Virus record (IMG/VR): IMGVR_UViG_3300020438_003800
Coordinates: 1-56,429 of that record
Length of the DNA: 56,429 nucleotides
Reading direction: 5' to 3' (one strand)
Origin: a virus
Positions 31,245 through 39,174 of the stretch are shown one piece after another (within the stretch, counting starts at the first letter, position 1; every line of letters starts with the position of its first letter). Under the pieces are notes generated by a model. That model searched no databases. It saw only the letters and a list, made by a program, of their open reading frames with translations, and had not been told where the DNA came from. The position numbers were made by a program, and so were the translations under genes.

Positions 31245-32120
31245 CTATTTTGATTCTAGGTTTTCTACTGTGTTTAAAAATCCTTTAATGCCAAAGGTAT
31301 GATTCTGGTATGCCATATTTATATCATATCCGTCGCCTAAAAGATATCTACTCATTGGACTTTCAACTGCTTTCCGCACCTGTTTCCATAACTGTGTTTT
31401 TACTTGTTTAAGTTCTTCAAGAACTACTTTTTTATCTTTTACTGCCTTTAAAAAATCAATTTCTTCTTGATCTATAAGGTGCTGTTGCATAAGCACTGCC
31501 TTAATACAATACCAATCAGTAAGAACCCATGCAGCAAATTTATAATCATACCCAACTGTTTTGTCAACAGTTGGATAATAATCTACAATATTTTGCCATG
31601 TATTTTTATTATCTATATGTGTTTGATTATTACTGTCAAAATGTTGACTCCAGTTATTTTCACTTGTAGGCATAGCATTCCAGCTATTTGCTGTCTGTTG
31701 TGCAGCATGTTTCCAAAATGCTTGCCCTAAACCGGGGGAACATAGATAATCAAGATACACTGAATAATATTCTTGATCATGTATTTGTATTCTATCAAAT
31801 TTTATTGCCGCTAGATGATGTATTAACCATCCAGTTGTACTTGCAGAAATATCATTAGGTCTAATTAGCTGTGCAATATTATTAATTGCTAATACAGCAC
31901 AGTCTTCATACATAAGATTATCAGTATAAGAGATGTTTACAATCTCTTCACTACTCGGAAAATCAAAAAAAGGATTTAGTATTGTCTTATGTGCATATGT
32001 AGTTACAGTATCAATATCACTCTTTACATTATCACAGCCAACTAATTTACTGCCAATAATATTTGTAAAAATAGGTTTAGCATGTTCTACCTGGAAGTTA
32101 TATTGATGTTCTTTTTTCAT
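31245..32120 (-). CDS. Unknown 291-residue protein
   Basis: A soluble protein rich in His, Trp and Tyr without recognised motifs. Segments include TTGWLIHHLAAIKFDRIQIH near residues 96-115, FWKHAAQQTANSWN and a C-terminal YLLGDGYDINMAYQNHTFG. It overlaps the DexA-like exonuclease stop by 4 bp (ATGA). Its place between an exonuclease and a HAD phosphatase hints at nucleic-acid or nucleotide work, but nothing in the sequence shows it. Confidence 0.5.
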   Translation of the reverse strand: MKKEHQYNFQVEHAKPIFTNIIGSKLVGCDNVKSDIDTVTTYAHKTILNPFFDFPSSEEIVNISYTDNLMYEDCAVLAINNIAQLIRPNDISASTTGWLIHHLAAIKFDRIQIHDQEYYSVYLDYLCSPGLGQAFWKHAAQQTANSWNAMPTSENNWSQHFDSNNQTHIDNKNTWQNIVDYYPTVDKTVGYDYKFAAWVLTDWYCIKAVLMQQHLIDQEEIDFLKAVKDKKVVLEELKQVKTQLWKQVRKAVESPMSRYLLGDGYDINMAYQNHTFGIKGFLNTVENLESK

Positions 32121-32644
32121 CTCAAATTCATTTCCGCGTATGCTAATTGGACACCTTTTGCTTGGAAGTAAGCGTCAGCAAGAGCATTATGCAAATCTAC
32201 CTGCTTTAAAGTTTTTCTAGGATCTTCTTGCATACAAGCAAATAATGTACGGGAGTCACGAACTTGCCAAAACTGCCAAGGAATACTTTTTCCAACTTGG
32301 CGTAGCATGTCTTCTAAAATAGTTATATCAAAGCCATAACCGTGGCCCCATAATACGTCTACACCACGCATCCACTTAGGAAGTGTATTAAGAAACATTT
32401 CCATTTGTACACGATTATTTTCTCCAAATGCTTCTTCTTGTGCCTTTGGATCTTGTTTGCTCCACCACGCAAGCGTATCTTCACTAATTGCTCGATCCTG
32501 TCCTTCAGTATCTAATTTATAATAAAATTCATCATAAGGATCTTTTTTTGAATGCGGATTAAATTTTACGCCTCCAACTGTTAGTACAGTTGCTTGTGGG
32601 TTTGTATGCAAAGTTTCTAAGTCGATCATTGCGTGTACGGTCAT
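32117..32644 (-). CDS. dexA: DnaQ-like 3'-5' exonuclease (DexA-like)
   Basis: A 175-residue DEDDh exonuclease. MIDLETL holds Asp8 and Glu10, GYGFDITILEDML near residue 103 holds the second Asp, and HNALADAYFQ near 152 holds the catalytic His and last Asp. WQVRDSRTLF matches the phage DexA/Rv2179c-type family. T4 DexA (227 residues) degrades single-stranded DNA. It starts in a TAATG junction with the small membrane gene upstream. Confidence 0.82.
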   Translation of the reverse strand: MTVHAMIDLETLHTNPQATVLTVGGVKFNPHSKKDPYDEFYYKLDTEGQDRAISEDTLAWWSKQDPKAQEEAFGENNRVQMEMFLNTLPKWMRGVDVLWGHGYGFDITILEDMLRQVGKSIPWQFWQVRDSRTLFACMQEDPRKTLKQVDLHNALADAYFQAKGVQLAYAEMNLR

Positions 32645-32814
32645 TATTTTTTGCCTCTTCTATTTTCTTGTCCAATGCCTGTGATAATAAGGAATACATA
32701 CAGTAAAGGCCAAGCCCAACCTGTTAAATATCCAGTTGTGTGTAAGATTAATAAAGCAATGCCTGTAGCACCTGTTGTGCCTAGTCCACTACTCTGTGGT
32801 GTTGGTAGTAACAT
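32644..32814 (-). CDS. 56-residue membrane micro-protein
   Basis: A short gene in an otherwise empty 217-bp gap. ATG 32814 has an AAGGAG ribosome-binding site, a sigma70-like promoter lies just upstream, and its TAA forms TAATG with the exonuclease start. The peptide begins MLLPTPQSSGLGTTGATG, has hydrophobic segments near residues 17-30 and 34-46, and ends ENRRGKK. Confidence 0.65.
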   Translation of the reverse strand: MLLPTPQSSGLGTTGATGIALLILHTTGYLTGWAWPLLYVFLIITGIGQENRRGKK

Positions 32815-32836
32815 GTAAACTCCTTATAATATATTA

Positions 32837-32865
32837 ATTATAACATCAGAGTTTGTATTAGTCAA
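32837..32865 (-). promoter_or_regulatory. Sigma70-like early promoter
   Basis: TTGACT (32860-32865) and TATAAT (32837-32842) with exactly 17 bp between. The TGA stop of the upstream membrane gene lies inside the -35 box. It drives the 56-residue membrane gene and probably the exonuclease. Confidence 0.75.
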
Positions 32866-33044
32866 GTATTTCCTGATCGAAATCTTTCGTAAAATAACCA
32901 AAGTTGCCAAACTAGTGCTAGTATTGTCGCTGATACTAGGCCGCCGCCCATTAGGGTAACGATAATTAAAACTTGAAATACTTTAGCGAATATTGCTATT
33001 GCTAAGAAATCATACCATTCAAAATTTTCAAATAAATTGTCCAA
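32862..33044 (-). CDS. Small membrane protein
   Basis: A 60-residue protein with two hydrophobic stretches near residues 12-31 and 34-51, and basic C-terminal residues (YERFRSGNT). No ATG is available, so the start is taken as TTG 33044, which overlaps the MazG-like gene by 17 bp; a GGAAAG sequence lies upstream. Start confidence is low. Confidence 0.5.
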   Translation of the reverse strand: MDNLFENFEWYDFLAIAIFAKVFQVLIIVTLMGGGLVSATILALVWQLWLFYERFRSGNT

Positions 33045-33381
33045 GTTCAGGTGCTTTCCAGCCTTCGGGCTTTAATACTTTACCATCTTCGCGTTTGATT
33101 ACTTTGCCCGTGGCTGGGTCAATTTTAGCAAAGTTTGTATTCATTACTTCGCGCCACGCTGCTTCGCCATCCCAACCTGCGGCACGTATTGCACCCATAG
33201 TAACAACAAGGATATCCACTAGTGCGTCTAGTTGTTCTACTTTATCGTTGTCTTGGATAGCTTCTTCTAGTTCGTCTGTTTCTTCTCGAATTAAATCGAG
33301 ATACATTTTATAGTTTGCTTCACTTGGTGGTTGGTCGCATGCTTCGGCAAATTTGTTAATGTCTTCAAATACGTTTGTCAT
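33028..33381 (-). CDS. mazG: MazG-like nucleotide pyrophosphohydrolase
   Basis: A 117-residue all-alpha NTP-pyrophosphatase. LIREETDELEEAIQ near residues 30-43 gives the ExxE Mg site and DALVDILVV near 51-59 the ExxD-equivalent. NTNFAKIDPATGKVIKREDG and KVLKPEGWKAP form the hairpin characteristic of the phage branch. It hydrolyses nucleoside triphosphates or ppGpp-like alarmones in related proteins; which one here is unknown. Confidence 0.82.
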   Translation of the reverse strand: MTNVFEDINKFAEACDQPPSEANYKMYLDLIREETDELEEAIQDNDKVEQLDALVDILVVTMGAIRAAGWDGEAAWREVMNTNFAKIDPATGKVIKREDGKVLKPEGWKAPELGQFI

Positions 33382-33390
33382 TGTTACCTC

Positions 33391-33798
33391 TTATGCGTTT
33401 ACAAAACTAGACGGATCTATAGTAGCATGTTCACCATCTGCATATTCTGCCCCAATTTGAAGGCCTTCTGGTTTTTCTTCACTGTATGCTAATACACTTT
33501 CAAGTTCTACTTTTCGCATTTCGATTTCGCCATCAGCTTCAGTTTCAAGTTTTATTCCCCGAGTCCAACGTCCGTGGGATACTAAGATCCAATCACCTAC
33601 ATTATATGGATCTTTGTTTCTCGGACCTTTTGAATATACTTTAGCCCAGCGAGGATATATTCCTCGTGTTTGCCCGTCATCATTACTAATAATAATTCCA
33701 GATGCTGTTACTTGTTCGCCAAAATGCATTTCAGTTACTAGAACATCTTCGCCTTTTGCTCTCGGTGTACCTTTAATTGCATTAATATTTTGCGCCAT
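33391..33798 (-). CDS. 31: GroES-like co-chaperonin, T4 gp31 type
   Basis: A 135-residue protein. EDVLVTEMHFGEQVTASGII opens the GroES beta-barrel; the mobile loop (SNDDGQTRGIYPRW) is longer than in host GroES and matches the gp31-like loop of marine T4 phages. YNVGDWILVSHGRWTRGIKL continues the barrel. It would replace host GroES on GroEL to fold the major capsid protein. It sits 2 bp from the conserved 131-residue gene upstream. Confidence 0.82.
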   Translation of the reverse strand: MAQNINAIKGTPRAKGEDVLVTEMHFGEQVTASGIIISNDDGQTRGIYPRWAKVYSKGPRNKDPYNVGDWILVSHGRWTRGIKLETEADGEIEMRKVELESVLAYSEEKPEGLQIGAEYADGEHATIDPSSFVNA

Positions 33799-33800
33799 TA

Positions 33801-34196
33801 TTAGCTGTCCTTCTTTACAAAATTTCCGTCTGAATCTTCAATCCATTCATCATCACTAGCTGCTTCTTCCATCATTTCTTGTTCTTCTACAGTAAGTTCT
33901 GGTTCTGGTTGTTTAGTTGCAGCTTTTTTCGTTGACTTTTTTGCTTCTGGTGCGTCTACAATTTCTTCAACTACTGCCGCGCCACCGTCTTTACCAACAA
34001 CGCCTGCAACATTGTAATATTCACTTACAAGATCTTCTCTCTTTTTTAAGATCTGTCCGCCGGCTCCTAATTGATCGCCACGAGCATTTACTTTTGCGTT
34101 ACCTACAGCTGGTGTAAGCTCATTCTTTTTCATTAATAGATCCATGTCGACAGGCTTTCCTCGCATGCTTCTATAAGTTTTTCTAGTCTTAGCCAT
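33801..34196 (-). CDS. Conserved marine T4-like phage protein, unknown function
   Basis: A 131-residue protein. The N-terminal half (YRSMRGKPVDMDLLMKKNEL, then GNAKVNARGDQLGAGGQI) matches a motif I recall from many cyanophages. The C-terminal half is acidic, with Lys/Ala repeats (EAKKSTKKAATKQPEPE) and looks disordered. Placed next to gp31, it may help head assembly, but that is inference. Confidence 0.6.
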   Translation of the reverse strand: MAKTRKTYRSMRGKPVDMDLLMKKNELTPAVGNAKVNARGDQLGAGGQILKKREDLVSEYYNVAGVVGKDGGAAVVEEIVDAPEAKKSTKKAATKQPEPELTVEEQEMMEEAASDDEWIEDSDGNFVKKDS

Positions 34197-34225
34197 TTTT
34201 ATCTCCTAAAAGGTTATGTATGTAC

Positions 34226-34747
34226 TTATCTCAGGAAGTCCCGCCAGTCCAGCTCATATTGGATTGAATTTATACGATGTACTCCAATCAAATATAGTAT
34301 ATAACTTGCTACACTTGAGCCTCTTCCAACTCCCCAAACAATATTATTTTCACGCATAAAATCTACTAGATATACCATATACCGTAGTAAGTCTAGCATA
34401 CCTCTTTTTGTAAATTCTTCAAACTCTTCGTCAACTCTTGCAAGAGTGTCATAGTTTTCGCATTTTTCTTCTAACACTCTATAAATATCCATGTTTTTAT
34501 ATTCGTCAGGCATAAACCATTCACTCTGACATACACCGTCAAAAGTTTTTTGGTCTACATCTAGTGGAATATATGTTTTTAACTCTGGTAATCCCTGATC
34601 CTTCATACGATCATTAAACTTATTAATATCATCTGATTCTTCGCAAAGGACGACATGACACTTATCAATATGTCCAGAATAGATCATATTAATTAAATCT
34701 TTGTTAGAAAAACGTGGAATACCGAGAGAGTCTGTTTTCATAATCAT
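34226..34747 (-). CDS. DnaE-like fragment: DNA polymerase III alpha relative without catalytic aspartates
   Basis: A 173-residue protein. The C-terminal 35 residues contain WGVGRGSSVASYILYLIGVH and end at YELDWRDFLR, matching the GxGRGS palm region of bacterial DnaE, which is normally followed within a few residues by the catalytic PDxDxDF. Here the protein stops right after FLR, and the 29-bp gap and next gene hold no remnant. It is therefore not an active polymerase. A sigma70-like promoter in the gene upstream puts +1 on the A of ATG 34747. Confidence 0.68.
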   Translation of the reverse strand: MIMKTDSLGIPRFSNKDLINMIYSGHIDKCHVVLCEESDDINKFNDRMKDQGLPELKTYIPLDVDQKTFDGVCQSEWFMPDEYKNMDIYRVLEEKCENYDTLARVDEEFEEFTKRGMLDLLRYMVYLVDFMRENNIVWGVGRGSSVASYILYLIGVHRINSIQYELDWRDFLR

Positions 34748-34753
34748 AAAACT

Positions 34754-34782
34754 ATTTTACGATACTTTTATAAGATTGTCAA
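34754..34782 (-). promoter_or_regulatory. Sigma70-like early promoter, predicted leaderless
   Basis: TTGACA (34777-34782) and TAAAAT (34754-34759), spacer exactly 17 bp, lie in the last codons of the 78-residue gene. The standard -12 to -7 rule places +1 at 34747, the A of the downstream ATG. No ribosome-binding site precedes that ATG. Confidence 0.65.
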
Positions 34783-34993
34783 GTCCATTTTCGCCATTTT
34801 CGCGATTTTCTTGAATTTTTTTAGCTTCTATGCGCTTTTCTTCTAAAGCAACCTTATAAGTATCTAGTGCAAGCACTATTTGGTTTTGGACATCTTGATT
34901 AGAAGTTTGATAGTATATTCTATTTAATTTAAATATTTTTTCTTCTATTTGATCTTCCGTGAGAGTATCTGCGTCTTTGACATAAGGATGCAT
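34757..34993 (-). CDS. Small conserved phage protein
   Basis: A 78-residue helical protein: MHPYVKDADTLTEDQIEEKI, then LNRIYYQTSNQDVQNQIVLALDTYK and a charged tail. The pattern recurs next to tail and baseplate genes in cyanophages and resembles a small helical adaptor. Its 3' end carries the promoter for the DnaE-like gene. It starts on the stop of the next structural gene with one base overlap. Confidence 0.6.
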   Translation of the reverse strand: MHPYVKDADTLTEDQIEEKIFKLNRIYYQTSNQDVQNQIVLALDTYKVALEEKRIEAKKIQENRENGENGLDNLIKVS

Positions 34994-35580
34994 TATGGTT
35001 CAAACCTACCTATGTATTCTGCAAATACGTATGAATTGCCTCCATCATATGACCAAAAGTCTACGATGATAGGATCTGTTGCCGAGTCTACTAAAAATGT
35101 TGTAGGCCAATTAGGTGATTTGTATATAGTCGCGCCGCCTAGTGCAGAAAATACAACTGTCACTGGTTCAGTTCCGCCTGGTCCAAAAAATTGACATCTA
35201 AACTTAGCAACTCTATCTCCTGAACTTGGAAAACCTGATAATGTTAGATTTAATGTTGCCGCTTCAGCAGCTGAGCCAAATCTAATACTTTGATACATGC
35301 CATTTGTAAAGCTAACTTCTGTTGACGCTATGACGCCACCTGATGACAGGAAAGATTCGGTATTTGCATCTAGTGTAGCGTCAGTAATTAATGTACCATT
35401 AAAATCGTTTGGAGCATCTAGTTTTGCAGTACTAGCTTGTAATGTACTGATTTCTGATGCAGCTCTAGATAATCCTGTTTTAATTATATTAAAATTATCC
35501 CTAAAACCTTGTGTATCATTATCTACACCTGCTATAGGATAATTTTCATCTACTGTTGAACTAATAATTTCACTTGCCAT
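34993..35580 (-). CDS. Tail-fibre/baseplate-associated beta protein
   Basis: A 195-residue structural protein. The N-terminus has VDNDTQGFRDNFNIIKTGLS, a diverged form of the fibre-attachment module found on three larger proteins downstream of it in coordinates. The remainder is Gly/Ser/Thr-rich beta sequence ending VFAEYIGRFEP. A GATAAATA late promoter lies 20 bp before the ATG. Confidence 0.65.
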   Translation of the reverse strand: MASEIISSTVDENYPIAGVDNDTQGFRDNFNIIKTGLSRAASEISTLQASTAKLDAPNDFNGTLITDATLDANTESFLSSGGVIASTEVSFTNGMYQSIRFGSAAEAATLNLTLSGFPSSGDRVAKFRCQFFGPGGTEPVTVVFSALGGATIYKSPNWPTTFLVDSATDPIIVDFWSYDGGNSYVFAEYIGRFEP

Positions 35581-35599
35581 GTTTTCTTTCCTCTAATAT

Positions 35600-35607
35600 T
35601 ATTTATC
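35600..35607 (-). promoter_or_regulatory. T4-late-like promoter box
   Basis: GATAAATA on the minus strand in the 31-bp gap before ATG 35580. Confidence 0.62.
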
Positions 35608-35611
35608 GTTA

Positions 35612-38600
35612 TTATGCATTGAACTTGTAATTTGCGAATAAGATAAATGTTTCTTGCTGTCTATCTTTAGCACTAGATACAATATACCTGTCAATATCAT
35701 AATTTATCATTTTTGCATCAAAATTTGCTGCTTTTAAGTTTCTAATTATATCTGCAGAATATCCTGGCTTACAATAGCACAACGGAATTGCAGGTATATA
35801 GTCTAATTCTTGTAGTCCTTCTTGCGGAGTTCTCATCCATAAAGGTAAGTAACTTCTTTTTGTTTTACCTATTTCTTTTATATTGTTTCTTATGTTATCT
35901 AAATTACTTATGTAACGAAGGTCGTCTTTTCGTTGACTTACGAGTACAGCATCACTATCGACTTTTATAGTATTAGCATTAGATGGCATCATTTTGTATG
36001 GTTCTGCATCGGTAAGTTGAAGTGTAATTGTTGCTTCGTCCCCTACCTCAAGATCAATTTCAAAATTTTGATCGTCAACGTCTATAGTTACATCGTTATT
36101 TTGTCTAGTATCTACTACAATTGTTTCATTATCAATTTGTATAAATTTTACTGTTTCTCTGCCATATACTGGTAAGGTATTATAACCTTGATCAGTACGC
36201 ATACTATCATCTGTTGCATTTCTAGTCATAGAATCTACTGTAATGCTATTTGTATTGTTTATTCTAAATGAATTAGCTGTGTTACCTTTTGTAGGATTTG
36301 CTGGATCTAATACAGGAATATACACTACTTCGTATACTACGTCATTTGTGCCTTCATTTTTTGCTATAGCAGATTGTAAACCTCCTAAATTGTAGGTCTT
36401 ACGTTTGTGATTTTTAGCTGCCGCTCCAACAAAATTTTTAATATCAACAGACTCAATCCCGGAATACACTAATAGTTTCAATTCTCGTTGCACACCAAAT
36501 TCGTTATCTTGGGGTCTGTAAATTTTGTCAGGCTCAAATATTTCCGAATTACTTGTAAAATTTTGTAAGTAGGAACGTTCGGTTTGCGACAACATTGGCT
36601 TCATATAGATTTTACTATATTCCACATTATCGTTATCTGATACAATAATTGTAAATTCTCTTTCTAATGAAGCGTAGTTGAATCTATCTCTCGTTTGTAC
36701 TACAAATTTAAATTCTCTATCAAATGACGTTTCACCAGGAAGGATGCCGTCCCATGTAATTGTTTTATTTTCAAATGTCGTTAATCCTAGTTGATCCCCT
36801 TTTGCATATTGATTAGGAACTCCGATTAATTCGCCATCATAAGTCAGTCGCATGCCATAAGGCAATTTACCACTAGATACAACGTATACCATTTTTGTAT
36901 CAGGCACTGTACTTTCTGCCCGTATTGACTTTGTACTAGGAACGTTTGCATTTAAAGTACCTAAATTAGAATCAGTTATCCATTTTATGTTACTTTCAAT
37001 TTCACCAATTGTTTTAAGATTAAATGTTTTAATGCTACTAGGAATATCAACTTCGTCCCTTGCACTTGTTACAATATTTTTACTAAAGGAATCATTTTTA
37101 AATAGTGCTATTCCTATATTTCTTCCGTTATTAAGTTGTGTTTGTAAATTTATATCAAGTTGTATTCTATCTTGATTGTCACGGATTAAATCAATTCTAA
37201 AATCACTACTGTCTTGTCCTTTAAAAAACTGACTTATATTTTGCTTTATTCTAGTTGTACTTGTGCTAGGTAATTTAATATTCCAGATGGTGTCTTCTTT
37301 TACACTTATATATACAGGTCCGCCATACGCTCTAACAATTGCTTGTTTAGTTGCTTCTAGTCTTTCGTTTAATGGTAATGTATCTAATGATTCTGAAACT
37401 TGTGTCCAATTTGCATTAACAAATTCTATTTGTTGGTTACCGTTTGCATCAAGTACAAAGTTATTACTTTCATCTAATAAAGGAGTAGTAGTGTGTGATG
37501 TTAATGCTTTATACACAAAGTTGTTGCCGCCAACGTCATCAGTGTAAACAATATAGTCATCTACCAAATAGCTTACGCCAATTTCTACACCACTAGGTGC
37601 TGAATAAGGAAAGATTGGATCGTTTTGCGGTGTAACTTGTACAACATCATATTCTATATACGGAACAATTGATGTTATATTATATTTTTCTGTCTCTGAA
37701 AAGTTTAGTGTTCTATTAAGATATTTTTCTTTTGCTTTTAAATCTAAAGTATTAACAAACATAAAGTCTTGCCCACTCGGCGCTGTTTGAGAAACTTGTA
37801 ATGTTATTTCAGGAGCAAGAGTCTGATCTACAAAAATAATTTCATAATCATCGTTTGAATTATCAACGTTTATAACTTTATATAATGTGTCACCGAGTAA
37901 AATTTCTCTATTTCTTAATTCTAATACATCATTGACATTATCAATATTTCCTGTCAAGTCGGTTTTATATATTTTGAACTGATTTTTTCCTAAAATTACA
38001 TCTTCATAATAAGTACCAAATATTTCCACAGTTTCTAAATCAAATGTAAGTCTAGTAGCTCTTACTGTAAACTTATGATCTTTTACTACTGAAGGTTGGT
38101 AAGGTAAGTAACCTGTAATATTTCCTGTTTCGTAGTCCAGTGTTAGTCCGTCTGGCAATTTACTTTTACTGTTATCAGTATTAATCCCTTCAAGGGTATA
38201 TCTAACAATACCTTCTAGTTGCGGAGTGTCAATAGTTTGTATAGGTAAAATTATAAAGTTATCAGCCCTTTTAAAGCCTAAGTCACTAGGAGTTAAAAAT
38301 GTAGGTGTTCTAACATTTGTGTTGTCTGCTGTAAATACACCGTTGCCTGAACTCATAAGTGTGTTATCAGACTTTAAATAATCATCACCTACTAGGTATA
38401 TTGTAAACTCTCTTTTAGTAAAACTATCACCATCTGTAACTGTTACTGCAAAAGAATAGTATCGATTTAATTTCTTTGGTTGATTAGTTGCTATTGAATA
38501 ATCAAAATCATATGTATCGTAATAAAAACTGTCAAAGCCTGAACTGGATACTGCGGCAAAATCTAAAGGTAAGTCACCGTATGGCTGATCGTCGTAACCT

Positions 38601-39139
38601 CCAGCTTCGGTCCTTGGATCTAATGATAGTAACGCTTCGGTAACTCCTTGCAACCTACCATCTTCGGACAATGTAATTCCCGGAGGTAATGTGCCGTCAC
38701 CGTCTGCGATAAAGTAACTTATTTCATCCCCTGCTGAAATATCTGGATCTTCTGCTAGAAGTTGATAGTCAATAATAGCATTGTCAAGTATAAAAAGTTG
38801 ATTGCCTCGTCCTACTGGCAACATGCCCTCAGGTGTTATCCAATTAGGTGAATCTGGGCCGCTAACAATTATTTCAAAAGTTCTATCTTCAAATATAACT
38901 CCTGAGTATGCACGAATTGTAAACTTAAAAGAAGTATCAAGTAATACCTCAAATGCAGTGCCAGTTATATAATTATTTTCTAATCTTGTTCCGTTAGGCA
39001 GTTTTCCAGATATTAATTCTGTGCTTACGTCTGTAAAATAAGATACTAGAGGCAACGCAATGTTTACTTGCGTTCTTTCAATTAATGTTTGTATTTTGTA
39101 TCCAGTACCTACGCTCCAAATACTGCCAGGGTTCGCCAT
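35612..39139 (-). CDS. Large virion protein with Ig-like repeats
   Basis: An 1175-residue protein. It has several He_PIG/cadherin-like beta-sandwich repeats: SGKLPNGTRLENNYITGTA near residue 44-62, DGTLPPGITLSEDGRLQGV near 148-166, SKLPDGLTLDYETGNITGY near 329-347, and SGKLPYGMRLTYDGELIGVP near 755-774. These calcium-independent Ig folds are common in phage tail and baseplate adhesins. No enzymatic motif seen. It is likely a baseplate or fibre component contacting the host surface. A GATAAATA late box is 22 bp upstream. Confidence 0.72.
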   Translation of the reverse strand: MANPGSIWSVGTGYKIQTLIERTQVNIALPLVSYFTDVSTELISGKLPNGTRLENNYITGTAFEVLLDTSFKFTIRAYSGVIFEDRTFEIIVSGPDSPNWITPEGMLPVGRGNQLFILDNAIIDYQLLAEDPDISAGDEISYFIADGDGTLPPGITLSEDGRLQGVTEALLSLDPRTEAGGYDDQPYGDLPLDFAAVSSSGFDSFYYDTYDFDYSIATNQPKKLNRYYSFAVTVTDGDSFTKREFTIYLVGDDYLKSDNTLMSSGNGVFTADNTNVRTPTFLTPSDLGFKRADNFIILPIQTIDTPQLEGIVRYTLEGINTDNSKSKLPDGLTLDYETGNITGYLPYQPSVVKDHKFTVRATRLTFDLETVEIFGTYYEDVILGKNQFKIYKTDLTGNIDNVNDVLELRNREILLGDTLYKVINVDNSNDDYEIIFVDQTLAPEITLQVSQTAPSGQDFMFVNTLDLKAKEKYLNRTLNFSETEKYNITSIVPYIEYDVVQVTPQNDPIFPYSAPSGVEIGVSYLVDDYIVYTDDVGGNNFVYKALTSHTTTPLLDESNNFVLDANGNQQIEFVNANWTQVSESLDTLPLNERLEATKQAIVRAYGGPVYISVKEDTIWNIKLPSTSTTRIKQNISQFFKGQDSSDFRIDLIRDNQDRIQLDINLQTQLNNGRNIGIALFKNDSFSKNIVTSARDEVDIPSSIKTFNLKTIGEIESNIKWITDSNLGTLNANVPSTKSIRAESTVPDTKMVYVVSSGKLPYGMRLTYDGELIGVPNQYAKGDQLGLTTFENKTITWDGILPGETSFDREFKFVVQTRDRFNYASLEREFTIIVSDNDNVEYSKIYMKPMLSQTERSYLQNFTSNSEIFEPDKIYRPQDNEFGVQRELKLLVYSGIESVDIKNFVGAAAKNHKRKTYNLGGLQSAIAKNEGTNDVVYEVVYIPVLDPANPTKGNTANSFRINNTNSITVDSMTRNATDDSMRTDQGYNTLPVYGRETVKFIQIDNETIVVDTRQNNDVTIDVDDQNFEIDLEVGDEATITLQLTDAEPYKMMPSNANTIKVDSDAVLVSQRKDDLRYISNLDNIRNNIKEIGKTKRSYLPLWMRTPQEGLQELDYIPAIPLCYCKPGYSADIIRNLKAANFDAKMINYDIDRYIVSSAKDRQQETFILFANYKFNA

Positions 39140-39161
39140 ATTGTATTCCTTTTAGATACAG

Positions 39162-39169
39162 TATTTATC
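39162..39169 (-). promoter_or_regulatory. T4-late-like promoter box
   Basis: GATAAATA on the minus strand in the 35-bp gap before ATG 39139. Confidence 0.62.
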
Positions 39170-39174
39170 GGAAG

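Noticed and set aside
34197-34225. GATAAGTA as another late promoter
   Set aside because: It differs from the GATAAATA family at a core base and has no further support.
34197-34225. Frameshifted remainder of a DnaE polymerase
   Set aside because: Only 29 bp separate the stop from the next gene, and no PDxDxD-like sequence occurs in any frame there, so the protein is short rather than broken by a frameshift.
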